Positions 27,035-36,165 of a DNA stretch of 58,022 bases are shown piece by piece; the stretch's first letter is position 1; the number at the start of each line of letters is the position of its first letter. The position numbers were made by a program, and so were the translations under genes. Under the pieces are notes generated by a model, which saw nothing but the letters and a program-made list of their open reading frames with translations, had not been told where the DNA came from and made no database searches. The stretch covers positions 1-58,022 of the forward strand of contig JABXHO010000060.1 in NCBI GenBank assembly GCA_013373595.1, in the 5' to 3' direction. The DNA comes from Flavobacteriales bacterium (GTDB taxonomy: Bacteria; Bacteroidota; Bacteroidia; Flavobacteriales_D; Crocinitomicaceae).

Positions 27035-29317
27035 GTGAGAGTTGAAGGACAACATATCATTGAAAAAGTAAAGGTTGACGTCAATCTGACGTCGACCGAA
27101 CTGGCTGAAAAAATCAAGTCGGAAATCAGTGATTTTATTCAACTCGAAATAATGCCCATTCTTGAATCCTTCTTGGATGAAGCTATGGCTGGAGAGAAAG
27201 AATTCGAAGCTTTACTTCAGGACAAAACTGTTCAGTTGGATAAGTTAGAACTCAATATTGATGCGGATCATTGGAATACAAATTCAGTTCTTTTGAAGGA
27301 AGAAGTGAGAGCGGAGGTGGAAGAAAAGTTACGTCCAGTAATTCAGATCGCCCGCAGTAAGGCACAGGTTTCATCGGCGGCAGGCAAGACATTGGAAGAA
27401 TCCTTTCAATCGGATGATGTTACGGTTTTAAGCCAGGATCAGCGACTAATCAATACGTTTTTTCACTTTTTGAATACAGGCACATTGCCGTGGTGGGTTC
27501 AGCCTACGGAAGAATCGAAGGAATTGTTCTCAGACGATCGACTGTTGAAGGGATTTTTAGAAAAACCAGACCTCATTCGCAGCTACTTTGAGCGCAATGC
27601 AAGTAATTATACTTCCCAGAATCGACTGTTGAAGCAGTTCTCGCCTTTAGTGGTGTTGAAATGCGTGGAGATCCGACTGAAGGAAGTAGTGCAAACTGGT
27701 GAAACTAACATCGCTGAGTTGAAGCAATTGGTAAATGAAATTCCTAAGGAAATGGCCACACAAGTGATCAATGTGACGTGGCAACTGGCAAAGTCGAAAT
27801 CAGAGGTGAATCAACTGTTTTATAAAAACGGAGTAATTACGATTTTTCGTTATGCCCGTGAACATTTGTTTCAGAACGAAGCAGAAAAAAGCCAGCTGGA
27901 TAAATCGTTTGCTTTGGTATATCACACGCTTCGTCTACTCAATTCGCTATCAACTAAAAAATGGCAAACAAGTAGGGTGAAGCAACTGGTTGTTCAATCG
28001 TTGAATGATGAATTGCGGAGTGATGAAAAGAACAACATCAAGCAATCAAAGATGTTCCAGAATACCTTCTCAGGAAACGTTGAGTTCGATTTGAGACAGA
28101 ATTTACTTGAGGAAGATCAATTGAAGACTTACGAGAAATCGGAAAAGCTGAGAATGAAGGAGCAACCCAAAAATAATGATTCTCCCCATTTCTCTGAGGT
28201 AAATAAAAGTGAAGGGCAATCGAATTCCGTAGAAGATACAGATCGTGCCATTCAAAAGGAGGATATTTCACCTAAAGATGATACGAAAACCACCGTCGAA
28301 TCGGAGCTGGGAAATACAACAAGCGAAGAGAGTCAAGCGATAGAAAATCGTGAGCAGCTTATTTCTGAACTTCCTAAAGATGATGTTGAAAAGACACATG
28401 ATTCGAAGTTGAGTGATGCCACAAGCGAAGAGAATCAAGCTGTAAAAAAACGTGAAGAGCTTAGTTCTGATGTTTCCAAAGGTGACGATGAATCGGAGAT
28501 AAATGAGACGCAAAACGATCAAAAGCAAACGCAAGATCTCGTTTCGGAATCAAGCTCGGAAGTCGACTCTTCAAAAACGCAAGATGTCCTGAGCAAAGAA
28601 GAAATGTCAGGAAATGATGAGCAGCAAAAGAATCAAGACGCTATTCAAAAGGCGATTGAGGAGTCGGACGAGGAAATTGAGCAGGATGCGCTCAGCGTTG
28701 ATGAGACAAAAGCGAATGCTTCTCCTGAGCAAAAATCGATAGAGACCCTTCAAGAACTACTGAGTTCGACTAGTGGTGAAGAAGTTGATACTGCTAGCGC
28801 GAATCGAGAGAATGCCGTTTTACCGAAGGAATTGTTCGTTCAAAATGCAGGACTCGTGCTTTTGAATCCGTTTTTGCCATCACTTTTCAAACAATTAGAG
28901 TTAATTAACGAAGAGAAGCAGTTAATCAAGCCTGAGTTAGCGGCTCACATATTGCATTACGCGGCAACGGGTCGAGAGGGTGATTTTGAGTTTGAAATGG
29001 CCTTTGAAAAATACTTGTGTGGCATTTCCCCTTCGTTTACCTTGAAAAAGGACATTGTATTAACGGAAATTCAAAAGAAGGAGGTCAAAAATATGCTTTC
29101 GGCCGTTTTGGAATATTGGACGGCATTGAAGTCAAAATCGACTGAATTGCTGCAGCACGAGTTTTTATCGCGTTCAGGTAAATTATTAACCGAGAGCTCC
29201 AATCATCGCGTAATTGTAGAGAAAAAATCATACGATTTACTGTTGGATAAGCTTCCATGGAGTTATTCGATGATTAAGTTTTCATGGTTGGACAACCTAA
29301 TTTTTGTTGAATGGTAA
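27035..29317 (+). CDS. eCIS tape-measure-family protein (CIS_TMP) with acidic linker
   Basis: Member of the contractile injection system tape measure family (Afp14/Pvc14 position), proposed to set tube length. It uses GTG 27035, two bases after the previous stop. The 760-aa protein has an N-terminal helical part (about 1-350; WWVQPTEESKELF near 152 is typical). A long hydrophilic, acidic, low-complexity linker follows (about 370-590) with a 34-residue repeat (TSEESQ.../TSEENQ...). The conserved C-terminal family domain contains VQNAGLVLLNPFLPSLF (about 600) and LHYAATGREGDFEFE (about 640). The linker length may tune particle length. It precedes the two cargo genes. Confidence 0.85.
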   Translation: MRVEGQHIIEKVKVDVNLTSTELAEKIKSEISDFIQLEIMPILESFLDEAMAGEKEFEALLQDKTVQLDKLELNIDADHWNTNSVLLKEEVRAEVEEKLRPVIQIARSKAQVSSAAGKTLEESFQSDDVTVLSQDQRLINTFFHFLNTGTLPWWVQPTEESKELFSDDRLLKGFLEKPDLIRSYFERNASNYTSQNRLLKQFSPLVVLKCVEIRLKEVVQTGETNIAELKQLVNEIPKEMATQVINVTWQLAKSKSEVNQLFYKNGVITIFRYAREHLFQNEAEKSQLDKSFALVYHTLRLLNSLSTKKWQTSRVKQLVVQSLNDELRSDEKNNIKQSKMFQNTFSGNVEFDLRQNLLEEDQLKTYEKSEKLRMKEQPKNNDSPHFSEVNKSEGQSNSVEDTDRAIQKEDISPKDDTKTTVESELGNTTSEESQAIENREQLISELPKDDVEKTHDSKLSDATSEENQAVKKREELSSDVSKGDDESEINETQNDQKQTQDLVSESSSEVDSSKTQDVLSKEEMSGNDEQQKNQDAIQKAIEESDEEIEQDALSVDETKANASPEQKSIETLQELLSSTSGEEVDTASANRENAVLPKELFVQNAGLVLLNPFLPSLFKQLELINEEKQLIKPELAAHILHYAATGREGDFEFEMAFEKYLCGISPSFTLKKDIVLTEIQKKEVKNMLSAVLEYWTALKSKSTELLQHEFLSRSGKLLTESSNHRVIVEKKSYDLLLDKLPWSYSMIKFSWLDNLIFVEW

Positions 29318-29329
29318 AATATTGAGCCT

Positions 29330-30958
29330 ATGTTTTCACGAAAAAAAATAAAAAAGAACGAAGAGTCGCAACCGCATTCTGGTAGCTTCATTAAACCTAC
29401 GGTTCAGCAAAAATTAAAAATTGGTGAGTCGAACGATAAGTATGAGCAGGAGGCGGATCGAGTAGCAGATAAAGTGGTTAATCAATCAAAAGGAGATGCT
29501 GTTCAAACAAAAGAGGGAGAGGAAGAAGTTCAGAAAAAGCCAATTGCAAGTGAAGTAACGCCTTTGGTTCAGAAGAAAGGAACAGGAGAGGAAGAACCTG
29601 TGCAGAAGATGACGGATGAGGAACCTGTACAGAAGCAAGAGGAAGAAGAAGCGGTGCAGAGTAAGGAAGAAGAGGAATCTGTTCAGATGCAGGAGGAAGA
29701 AGAGACCGTGCAGAGTAAAGAGGAAGAGGAGTCTGTTCAAATGCAAGAAGAAGAGGAAGTAGCTCAAACTAAAGAAGAGGAAGAATCAATACAGACGAAA
29801 GCACAAGCTCGTCCAAATTCAGCAACACCTTCGCTCGAAAGTCGATTGAATAATTCAAGCGGTCGCGGAAAAAAGTTAACCGGTAAGACCAAAAACGAAA
29901 TGGAATCGGGCTTCGGTAATGATTTCAGTAATGTGAATATCCATACCGATCAAAATGCCGCTCAAATGAGCCAAGAATTAGGTGCTAAGGCATTTGCGCA
30001 TGGAAACGACATTTATTTCAACAAGGGACAATACAATCCCGAATCTTCCGAAGGAAAACATTTGCTAGCGCATGAGTTGACGCATACCATTCAGCAGAAA
30101 GGAATGGTGCAGAAGAAGGTGCAGCGAGACTTAGCTGTTGAGCCCCCTAATCCAAAAGCAGTTGCCAAAACATTGACGGATAGTGAGGTAGAAAGTGCGA
30201 TTAAGTACAATAAAAAGCGATTTAAGCGCGAATCAGAATTGAAAACCTTGCGAGATGTTTTGGGACTTTTGCACGACGTTGCAACGATCGATAAGGAATT
30301 TGTTCAAACGGTAGCTCAATGGCAAGCAGAGAATAATTTAAAGGTCGATGGAAAAATTGGTCCAAGAACGGCAGCAGTAATTGGTTACGAAATGCTACAA
30401 GAGTCCAAGATCGATGCTTCGCTCAAACCAGAAGCTATTCGAATGCTTGAACGAGGTATTGTGCTCTCATTGTCCAATGATACGTACAACGATTCTGCAA
30501 CTGAATCTCGAAAAAAGATTACCTTTAAAGTAACCGTTCCAAAGGGTTTAAAAAGAGAAGATTATGCTCTCGTTAATTGGAATAAAGGGTTTTATAAGAA
30601 AGGAGATGGGACCTATTACAAGGCTCAGGATTATGGGACGTCCCGTGAAGTCAATTTTGCTACATGGCAAGTGGATTCTCTTGATAAAGACCCTGTTTAT
30701 TGGAGTACGGCAGGCAGCAGATGGAATTATACAAAATCTGGGAAAAGATCGTTTACTGCTACAGATGATCCAGGTCAAGCAAAGAGCACTCAAAAAGGGT
30801 CTCACTTCAAACTGGACTTTAAACTGCAAGTATATCGACTATCAGATATTCCCAAGACTACGACAGGTACACTTGGAGGAGCGGAGTCTAAGGCAATTGC
30901 GACAGTATTTTGGAAATATCATGTGAAGGTCTCCGCTACGGGAACTTTCTCTCATTAA
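29330..30958 (+). CDS. eCIS-core DUF4157 putative cargo/effector with peptidoglycan-binding-like domain
   Basis: Putative protein loaded in or on the particle, 542 aa. Order: a basic N terminus; a conserved IGESNDKYEQEADRVADKVV segment (about 30-50); an acidic leader (about 60-165) made of EEE-[AST]-VQ-type repeats; then the eCIS-core DUF4157 domain (about 190-260) with HELTH at 248-252, a metallopeptidase-like HExxH. A short PG_binding_1-like segment lies at about 320-352 (FVQTVAQWQAENNLKVDGKI). An unrecognised ~190-residue C-terminal domain, probably beta-rich, is the likely toxic or functional part. No signal peptide. It is followed after nine bases by a small lipoprotein gene, which may be its immunity or partner protein. 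Confidence 0.85.
   Translation: MFSRKKIKKNEESQPHSGSFIKPTVQQKLKIGESNDKYEQEADRVADKVVNQSKGDAVQTKEGEEEVQKKPIASEVTPLVQKKGTGEEEPVQKMTDEEPVQKQEEEEAVQSKEEEESVQMQEEEETVQSKEEEESVQMQEEEEVAQTKEEEESIQTKAQARPNSATPSLESRLNNSSGRGKKLTGKTKNEMESGFGNDFSNVNIHTDQNAAQMSQELGAKAFAHGNDIYFNKGQYNPESSEGKHLLAHELTHTIQQKGMVQKKVQRDLAVEPPNPKAVAKTLTDSEVESAIKYNKKRFKRESELKTLRDVLGLLHDVATIDKEFVQTVAQWQAENNLKVDGKIGPRTAAVIGYEMLQESKIDASLKPEAIRMLERGIVLSLSNDTYNDSATESRKKITFKVTVPKGLKREDYALVNWNKGFYKKGDGTYYKAQDYGTSREVNFATWQVDSLDKDPVYWSTAGSRWNYTKSGKRSFTATDDPGQAKSTQKGSHFKLDFKLQVYRLSDIPKTTTGTLGGAESKAIATVFWKYHVKVSATGTFSH
29620..29805 (+). repeat. Short tandem repeats encoding E-rich VQ motifs
   Basis: About ten-codon units encode [EEEE]-x-[VI]Q-x-[KQ] motifs (for example EEEAVQSK, EEESVQMQ, EEETVQSK) in tandem within the cargo gene leader. 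The next cargo gene has a parallel but different series at about 31615-31960. These are in-frame coding repeats rather than a CRISPR array. They may act as a docking or flexible segment for loading. Confidence 0.7.
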
Positions 30959-30967
30959 AAAGTAATT

Positions 30968-31309
30968 ATGAAAAGACGAAATATCATCTTCATTCTGAGT
31001 TGTTTATTATGGTGCGTTCAAAGCTGTGATGTCAATTCTGAAACAGGAGAAAACGAAGAACAAACAGAGATAGAAACGACTAACAAAGAGAATATGAGTG
31101 AGATAATTGAAGATAAAGAGATACAAAACCTCCTCGATGGAGTGAACGATGCAGTGAATGCTGGTGGAGATCCAAATCACCCGATTGAAGGACTCGTTTC
31201 AAAGGGTGAATCAAATGCCATGTTCTCGGAGTTTAAAAAGAGACTTGAAGAGAAAGGTTATCACATCGAATGGGATCAGGATAAATACAAATTGGTAAAA
31301 GCAGAATAG
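30968..31309 (+). CDS. Small lipoprotein between two eCIS cargo genes
   Basis: A 113-aa protein with a lipoprotein-type signal peptide: basic MKRR, hydrophobic core IIFILSCLLWCV, then QSC with a +2 Asp. The mature part is small, acidic and helical (EEQTEIETTNKE, later EFKKRLEEKGYHIEWDQDKY). It is nine bases downstream of the DUF4157 cargo gene and 13 bases upstream of the next one, so it is cotranscribed. An exported partner to a particle cargo fits an immunity protein anchored in the periplasm or outer membrane that shields the producer. It could also be an assembly or attachment factor. No homologous family is recognised. Confidence 0.6.
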   Translation: MKRRNIIFILSCLLWCVQSCDVNSETGENEEQTEIETTNKENMSEIIEDKEIQNLLDGVNDAVNAGGDPNHPIEGLVSKGESNAMFSEFKKRLEEKGYHIEWDQDKYKLVKAE

Positions 31310-31322
31310 AGACGAGTTTCGG

Positions 31323-34300
31323 ATGAGCTTCTTCAAACCATCACATACCACATCATCGGATGCCGACTCTTCTAGATCGGCTAACTCGCCGTTTGTGGGA
31401 GTTCAGGCAAAGCTCAACATTGGAAAGTCGAACGATAAATACGAGAAAGAAGCGGACGCCGTAGCGGATAAAGTGGTGAATAAAGACGGAATCTTTGGAA
31501 ATCAACCGTTTCTCGCTCCGTCGCCCTCTGTGCAGCGTAGCGATGATCAAGAACTTCAAAAATCGGAAGAGACTGAACAGATTCAAGAGAAGCCCATTGC
31601 GGAGAGCATCACACCTCTGGTACAAAGAAAAGAGGATGAGGAAGTGCAGCAAAAGTCGCAGGAGGAAGAAGTTCAAATGATGGCTAACGAAGAGGTGCAG
31701 CAAAAGGAAGATGAAGAGGTTCAAACAAAAGAAGAGGATGAAGTTCAAAAGCAATCCGAGGAGGAGTCTATCCAAAAGCAGCCGGAAGAAAATGACATTC
31801 AGCAGAAACTAATTCCCGAACGAGATACGGGGGAAGCTTCTGTTCAGCGCAAAGGAACGGAGACATCCAATGCAAGCGATGTGTCGCCCATTCAGCGGAA
31901 AGATGATGAGATTCAAGAGAAGGAAGAAGAAATTCAAGAGAAGGAGGATGAGGAAGTTCAACGTAGTTCGTCTGTAGATACTGGAGACACATCGAACCTT
32001 GAGAATAACTTACAAAGTTCAAAGGGTGGTGGAAGTCCCATGGACGATTCAACACGTTCTCAAATGGAATCTGGTTTCGGTGCTGACTTCAGCGGTGTAC
32101 GGATTCATAACGACTCGAATGCCGTTCAAATGAACAAAGATTTAGGCGCTCAAGCTTTTGCGAATGGAAATGATATTTATTTCAACGAAGGAAAATACAA
32201 TCCCTCATCCAAAGATGGTCAACATCTTTTAGCGCATGAGTTAACACATACGATTCAGCAAGGAGCTTCTCCTCAGGCGAATGTTCAGAAAGCAACCGAC
32301 GCTGCACAACCAGAAGATGTACCAGCTACGAAGCCAACAACGCCTATCGATATATCACATCGATTAAACCTTACGGATGCATGGTCGAAATATTTGGATG
32401 AACAATACGCGTCTGGAAATCGAAAGTTTGAGGTGGATGTGAAAATTGGCGAGCGCTACAGTGGTACAATCGAACTCAGCAAGAAAAGCGGAACAGCGGA
32501 AGGTGAGTTGGCGAAGTATGAGATAACAAAGGGAACCGAGAAGAATTTCCTAAACATTAACGGATGGGGCTTCCTACAGCCGCTTCGTGATGCTGGAATT
32601 GATCCTGTTTTAGTCCTGAATAAGTTTGGTGATGAACAGCAAACAACAGGATTCCTAAGTGTGGCAGTGAAAGGAATTGCCGTTGGAAACGCGAAAGGAT
32701 TTATTGATAGCTTGAACGAGAATCTCGACAAAATGGGATTCTTGGGAATCGAACCGATAACAATTACGGATGGCTTCGAGAATACATTCGAGCAGGGTCG
32801 ACTGATTTTCAAAGTTGGAGCCATGACTACCGTTGTGGATGGTTTCCTCGAAGCAGGAGGAGGACTCGGAATTACCGGGGACACCTTCACATTCAACGTT
32901 AATGCAAAAGTGGATGTCGCTGGATTGGCAAGTGGAGAATTAATGCTTGCTCGAGGTGAAAGTGGAAAGTTGAGCGGTAAACTCGACATTGAAGCGGAAA
33001 TCGCCAATGTGAACGCTAAATTGATGGTTGAATACATCGAAGGAGCCGTTACAATTCAGGGAACAGGAAAAATTCAATCAGAGAAATTCTCAGGTGAAAT
33101 AACATTGCTGGTAACAGACGCTGTGAAGTCGAAGCAGATGATGAATGCGGCACTCGGCGTAGAGGCAATGGATACCGAGAAAGACGAAGCAGGGACTCCC
33201 GCGGCCAAGCCCGCACCAAAAACGAAGGAAAATCAAGTGCTCGCTGGTTGGGGAGAAGTGACGGCCAACATCACACCTTGGTTGTCGGGCACAGCAAAAG
33301 TGGGAATCGACAGTGAAGGACATGTAACAATTGTTGGAGAAATTACCGTTCCAGATGATGTCGAACTGATGGAACAACGCGGCAAAAAAGTCGATTTGTT
33401 CAAAGTAGAAATCAGAGCTGGATATGGAATTCCACTTGTCGGACAGGTATTCTTATTCGCGAGTATTGGTATGTTCATGAATGCAGGCTTTGGTCCGCTT
33501 GTCTTGAAAAATGTTGGTTTCAAAGGGACGTATTCAACCGATCCAAGTGTCTTGCAAGAATTCGAAATTACGGGAACGCTGAACATCAATGCTTTTGCCA
33601 TTATTGGATTGGAGGCAGAAGCGGGAGTTGGCGTTACAATTCTTGGTCACGATGTCAAAGCTGGAGTAAACGTAACGGCAGCCGCAGGATTACGAGCCTA
33701 CGCCGAGGCAACACCAACATTAGAGTACAAGGAACAGCAATCACCACAAGGAGGGAAAGTAGGAGAATCTCGATTGAAAGGGCATTTTGAGGCAGCAGCA
33801 CAATTATTTATGCAATTGTCAGGTTCGTTGTTCTACGAGTTAGATAGTCCGTGGTGGTCGCCAGCGCCAGATGGAAGAGAAGACTATCCACTTGGAGAGG
33901 TACAATACCCAATTGGCGATAGCATGGGAATTGGCGCCGATATGGATTGGCTCATCGGGTCGCCCGAGATTCCAGAGTTGAAATTCTCTCCTGTCGAGTT
34001 CGACCCCGATAAGTTCACGGCTGATGTCATGGCTGATCCTCCTCCCGGAAAGAAGGGGAAATCCGAAGAAAATAAGCCTGGAAAATGGGAAGACAAAAAC
34101 AAACCTGCGGAGAAGAAAGATCCACCTGAGCAAAAGGATGGAAAAGGAATCGAGGGCAGTGATAAGAAGAAGGAAGATCTCAAAAAATTGCCAGATCAAC
34201 AGAAATACATGCGCTCATTGGATGAAATGTCGAAGCTCGAAAAAGCCGATCCAAAACCAACACTCGAAGTCGTGAAAGCGAAAGCGAGTAAGGTCAAGAG

Positions 34301-36149
34301 CAAATATGGCATTGATTCGATTACCGTTAAAGACAAAAAAGATCAGGCGGAAATCAGCGTGAAGCACAAGAAGGATAACAACAAGAACAATATTCTGAAA
34401 GTTCCGTTGATGAGTGCTGCAGAGCGATATAAGTTGCTGAAGAAGGCGATGGACGACTTGAAGGTTCGAAATAAGAAAGCTGGTGGAGAAAATGGAACAA
34501 TTACCCAAGCAGACGCTCAAAAATTAATAACTGATTGGAAAAAAGCGCATCCTGTAGTGGAGGAAGTCCGAGTAGTAGATGGAGAAAAAACATGGGATTA
34601 CTTCATTAATATTGGAGACAAGAGCAATACGGAAAAAGGATTAGTGAAGGGGGAGAATGCTGGTAGCGCTGATGGAGAAGTGACACATGAATTTTCGATC
34701 AATGGAGAGAAACATACCTTTAAAATTATTCTAGGGAAAGGTGCGCCAAGTTTCCTAATGGCGAGTAATAAGTTTACCGATCTTTTAACCAAGATAGATG
34801 CATTTATCGGACAGCTTCGATCGGGAGAGAAACAGCCATATATCGATCGTGAAAAAACAGAACAGTTTATCGCTGATCTGGGAGGATTTAGAGAGATAAT
34901 TAAAGCTTCTGAGAAAAAGTTCCAAGATGCAATGGGCAAAGGACTGATGAACAATAGTCAGGCGGAATTTGATCAGATGATGAAGGCTGAGATGACTTCG
35001 CATGCTCAACATATCAATACACTCTTTAAGAAACATAAGGTTCAAGAATTAGATGATTTAGTCTTAGATTTGCTTGGTCTTCCTCAAGAGATTGAGAAAC
35101 TAAAGGCCGTCCTTGAACAAGTGGAGAAACATATTTATAATGATAACTCTGTAGGGGACGGACATTCTGTTTCAGCTTTAGCAGCAGAGAATTACATGGG
35201 ATGGTTGGCGATCCATATCGACAATATTATAAAAAAGGAGAATTTGATTGAGGTTGCAGACCTTGAGGTATTAGGAAAGAAAAAATCTGCTGCTAAGAAA
35301 AAGGTTCTTGAGTTAGCTAGAAAAAAATCGTTTGACCGAATTCCAAAGGTTGATAATGAAATCATTGAGAGGAAAAAGAATATACCAGAACGTGATAAAT
35401 TTGTGAAAGCGGAAGTTGATAGTTTCGTGTCTCAAATGAATAATCAGCTGGAGGTGCACATTGAAGATTTGAGAACAGGGACTCCAAGTGAAGCTACCTT
35501 CGATCAGATTAAGTCAATAATTGAATCGCTATCATACGATATTGATGGAACAAGTACTCCACTTGAGTTAAGCGTTGATGATGAATCAATGAATAAACTC
35601 AAAGGAATGATAGGTGATTTTGTACAGTATGCTTTGATTAAAGATAGTATTAAAGGGAAAGTTTACAATGCTCCGAAACCGCAAGTCCATCAGAAGAAAG
35701 TACTTGGTCAATCCGAAGGTATGGGTAAATTGATGGACACTCTGCAGAATATTGATAACATTATTAAAGATCATGTTATTCCAAATTCAGATGACGCTGA
35801 GCACTATGAGAAGAGGTTAACCGATGCGATAAATGCAGTTAAGCTTAACCAAACTTTCACAGAAGATGGTAAGAAAGTGAAAAAGCTAACTACGGATTTT
35901 TATACAAGAGGAAATGATTTGTTAGCTGAAATGGTAACAGTTGAAGACGCACTTTCGGATAATGCGAAACTGGAAGCGTACCTTAAGAGTAAGCCATATG
36001 GGGATGCAACATTATTTGAATTGTTTACCGGAGAGGTCGATAAAACCAAGAGTCATCCAGATTTTGCAAAAGTTAGTTTAGCTTTGGAGAAAGTGTATAA
36101 AGTGATCTATGGAGATGAACAATCAGTTAGAGATTTTAATAATCAATAA
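31323..36149 (+). CDS. Very large eCIS-core DUF4157 putative cargo protein
   Basis: 1608 aa, no signal peptide. It has the same modular start as the smaller cargo: IGKSNDKYEKEADAVADKVV (about 36-55), an acidic VQ-rich leader (about 75-220), and the DUF4157 core (about 240-320) with HELTH at 305-309. A long beta-rich region follows (about 340-900) with repeated strand motifs (GSGE/GKLSGKLDIE, VNVTAAAGLRAYAEATP), hydrophobic patches and an acidic SPWWSPAPDGREDYPLGE segment. A charged Lys-rich linker comes next (about 900-1000), then a helical C terminus of ~600 residues with no recognised toxin domain. The 3' third is more AT-rich (32-38% GC in counted blocks versus 42-45% around). A small gene follows 16 bases later. 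Function of the tail is unknown. Confidence 0.82.
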   Translation: MSFFKPSHTTSSDADSSRSANSPFVGVQAKLNIGKSNDKYEKEADAVADKVVNKDGIFGNQPFLAPSPSVQRSDDQELQKSEETEQIQEKPIAESITPLVQRKEDEEVQQKSQEEEVQMMANEEVQQKEDEEVQTKEEDEVQKQSEEESIQKQPEENDIQQKLIPERDTGEASVQRKGTETSNASDVSPIQRKDDEIQEKEEEIQEKEDEEVQRSSSVDTGDTSNLENNLQSSKGGGSPMDDSTRSQMESGFGADFSGVRIHNDSNAVQMNKDLGAQAFANGNDIYFNEGKYNPSSKDGQHLLAHELTHTIQQGASPQANVQKATDAAQPEDVPATKPTTPIDISHRLNLTDAWSKYLDEQYASGNRKFEVDVKIGERYSGTIELSKKSGTAEGELAKYEITKGTEKNFLNINGWGFLQPLRDAGIDPVLVLNKFGDEQQTTGFLSVAVKGIAVGNAKGFIDSLNENLDKMGFLGIEPITITDGFENTFEQGRLIFKVGAMTTVVDGFLEAGGGLGITGDTFTFNVNAKVDVAGLASGELMLARGESGKLSGKLDIEAEIANVNAKLMVEYIEGAVTIQGTGKIQSEKFSGEITLLVTDAVKSKQMMNAALGVEAMDTEKDEAGTPAAKPAPKTKENQVLAGWGEVTANITPWLSGTAKVGIDSEGHVTIVGEITVPDDVELMEQRGKKVDLFKVEIRAGYGIPLVGQVFLFASIGMFMNAGFGPLVLKNVGFKGTYSTDPSVLQEFEITGTLNINAFAIIGLEAEAGVGVTILGHDVKAGVNVTAAAGLRAYAEATPTLEYKEQQSPQGGKVGESRLKGHFEAAAQLFMQLSGSLFYELDSPWWSPAPDGREDYPLGEVQYPIGDSMGIGADMDWLIGSPEIPELKFSPVEFDPDKFTADVMADPPPGKKGKSEENKPGKWEDKNKPAEKKDPPEQKDGKGIEGSDKKKEDLKKLPDQQKYMRSLDEMSKLEKADPKPTLEVVKAKASKVKSKYGIDSITVKDKKDQAEISVKHKKDNNKNNILKVPLMSAAERYKLLKKAMDDLKVRNKKAGGENGTITQADAQKLITDWKKAHPVVEEVRVVDGEKTWDYFINIGDKSNTEKGLVKGENAGSADGEVTHEFSINGEKHTFKIILGKGAPSFLMASNKFTDLLTKIDAFIGQLRSGEKQPYIDREKTEQFIADLGGFREIIKASEKKFQDAMGKGLMNNSQAEFDQMMKAEMTSHAQHINTLFKKHKVQELDDLVLDLLGLPQEIEKLKAVLEQVEKHIYNDNSVGDGHSVSALAAENYMGWLAIHIDNIIKKENLIEVADLEVLGKKKSAAKKKVLELARKKSFDRIPKVDNEIIERKKNIPERDKFVKAEVDSFVSQMNNQLEVHIEDLRTGTPSEATFDQIKSIIESLSYDIDGTSTPLELSVDDESMNKLKGMIGDFVQYALIKDSIKGKVYNAPKPQVHQKKVLGQSEGMGKLMDTLQNIDNIIKDHVIPNSDDAEHYEKRLTDAINAVKLNQTFTEDGKKVKKLTTDFYTRGNDLLAEMVTVEDALSDNAKLEAYLKSKPYGDATLFELFTGEVDKTKSHPDFAKVSLALEKVYKVIYGDEQSVRDFNNQ

Positions 36150-36165
36150 AGACTAATAAAAAGGA

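Noticed and set aside
31353-31775. Long open frame on the minus strand in the acidic-leader region
   Set aside because: It is antisense to the VQ/Glu repeat coding sequence, which gives open Leu/Phe-rich antisense frames.
29620-32000. CRISPR-like short repeats
   Set aside because: The repeats are in-frame codons for E-rich VQ motifs in the cargo proteins, with no constant repeat plus unique spacer organisation and no cas genes.
30070-32250. Active zinc metallopeptidase from HELTH in the DUF4157 domains
   Set aside because: HExxH is present, but a third ligand cannot be assigned and DUF4157 is known mainly as an eCIS-linked core domain; activity not claimed.
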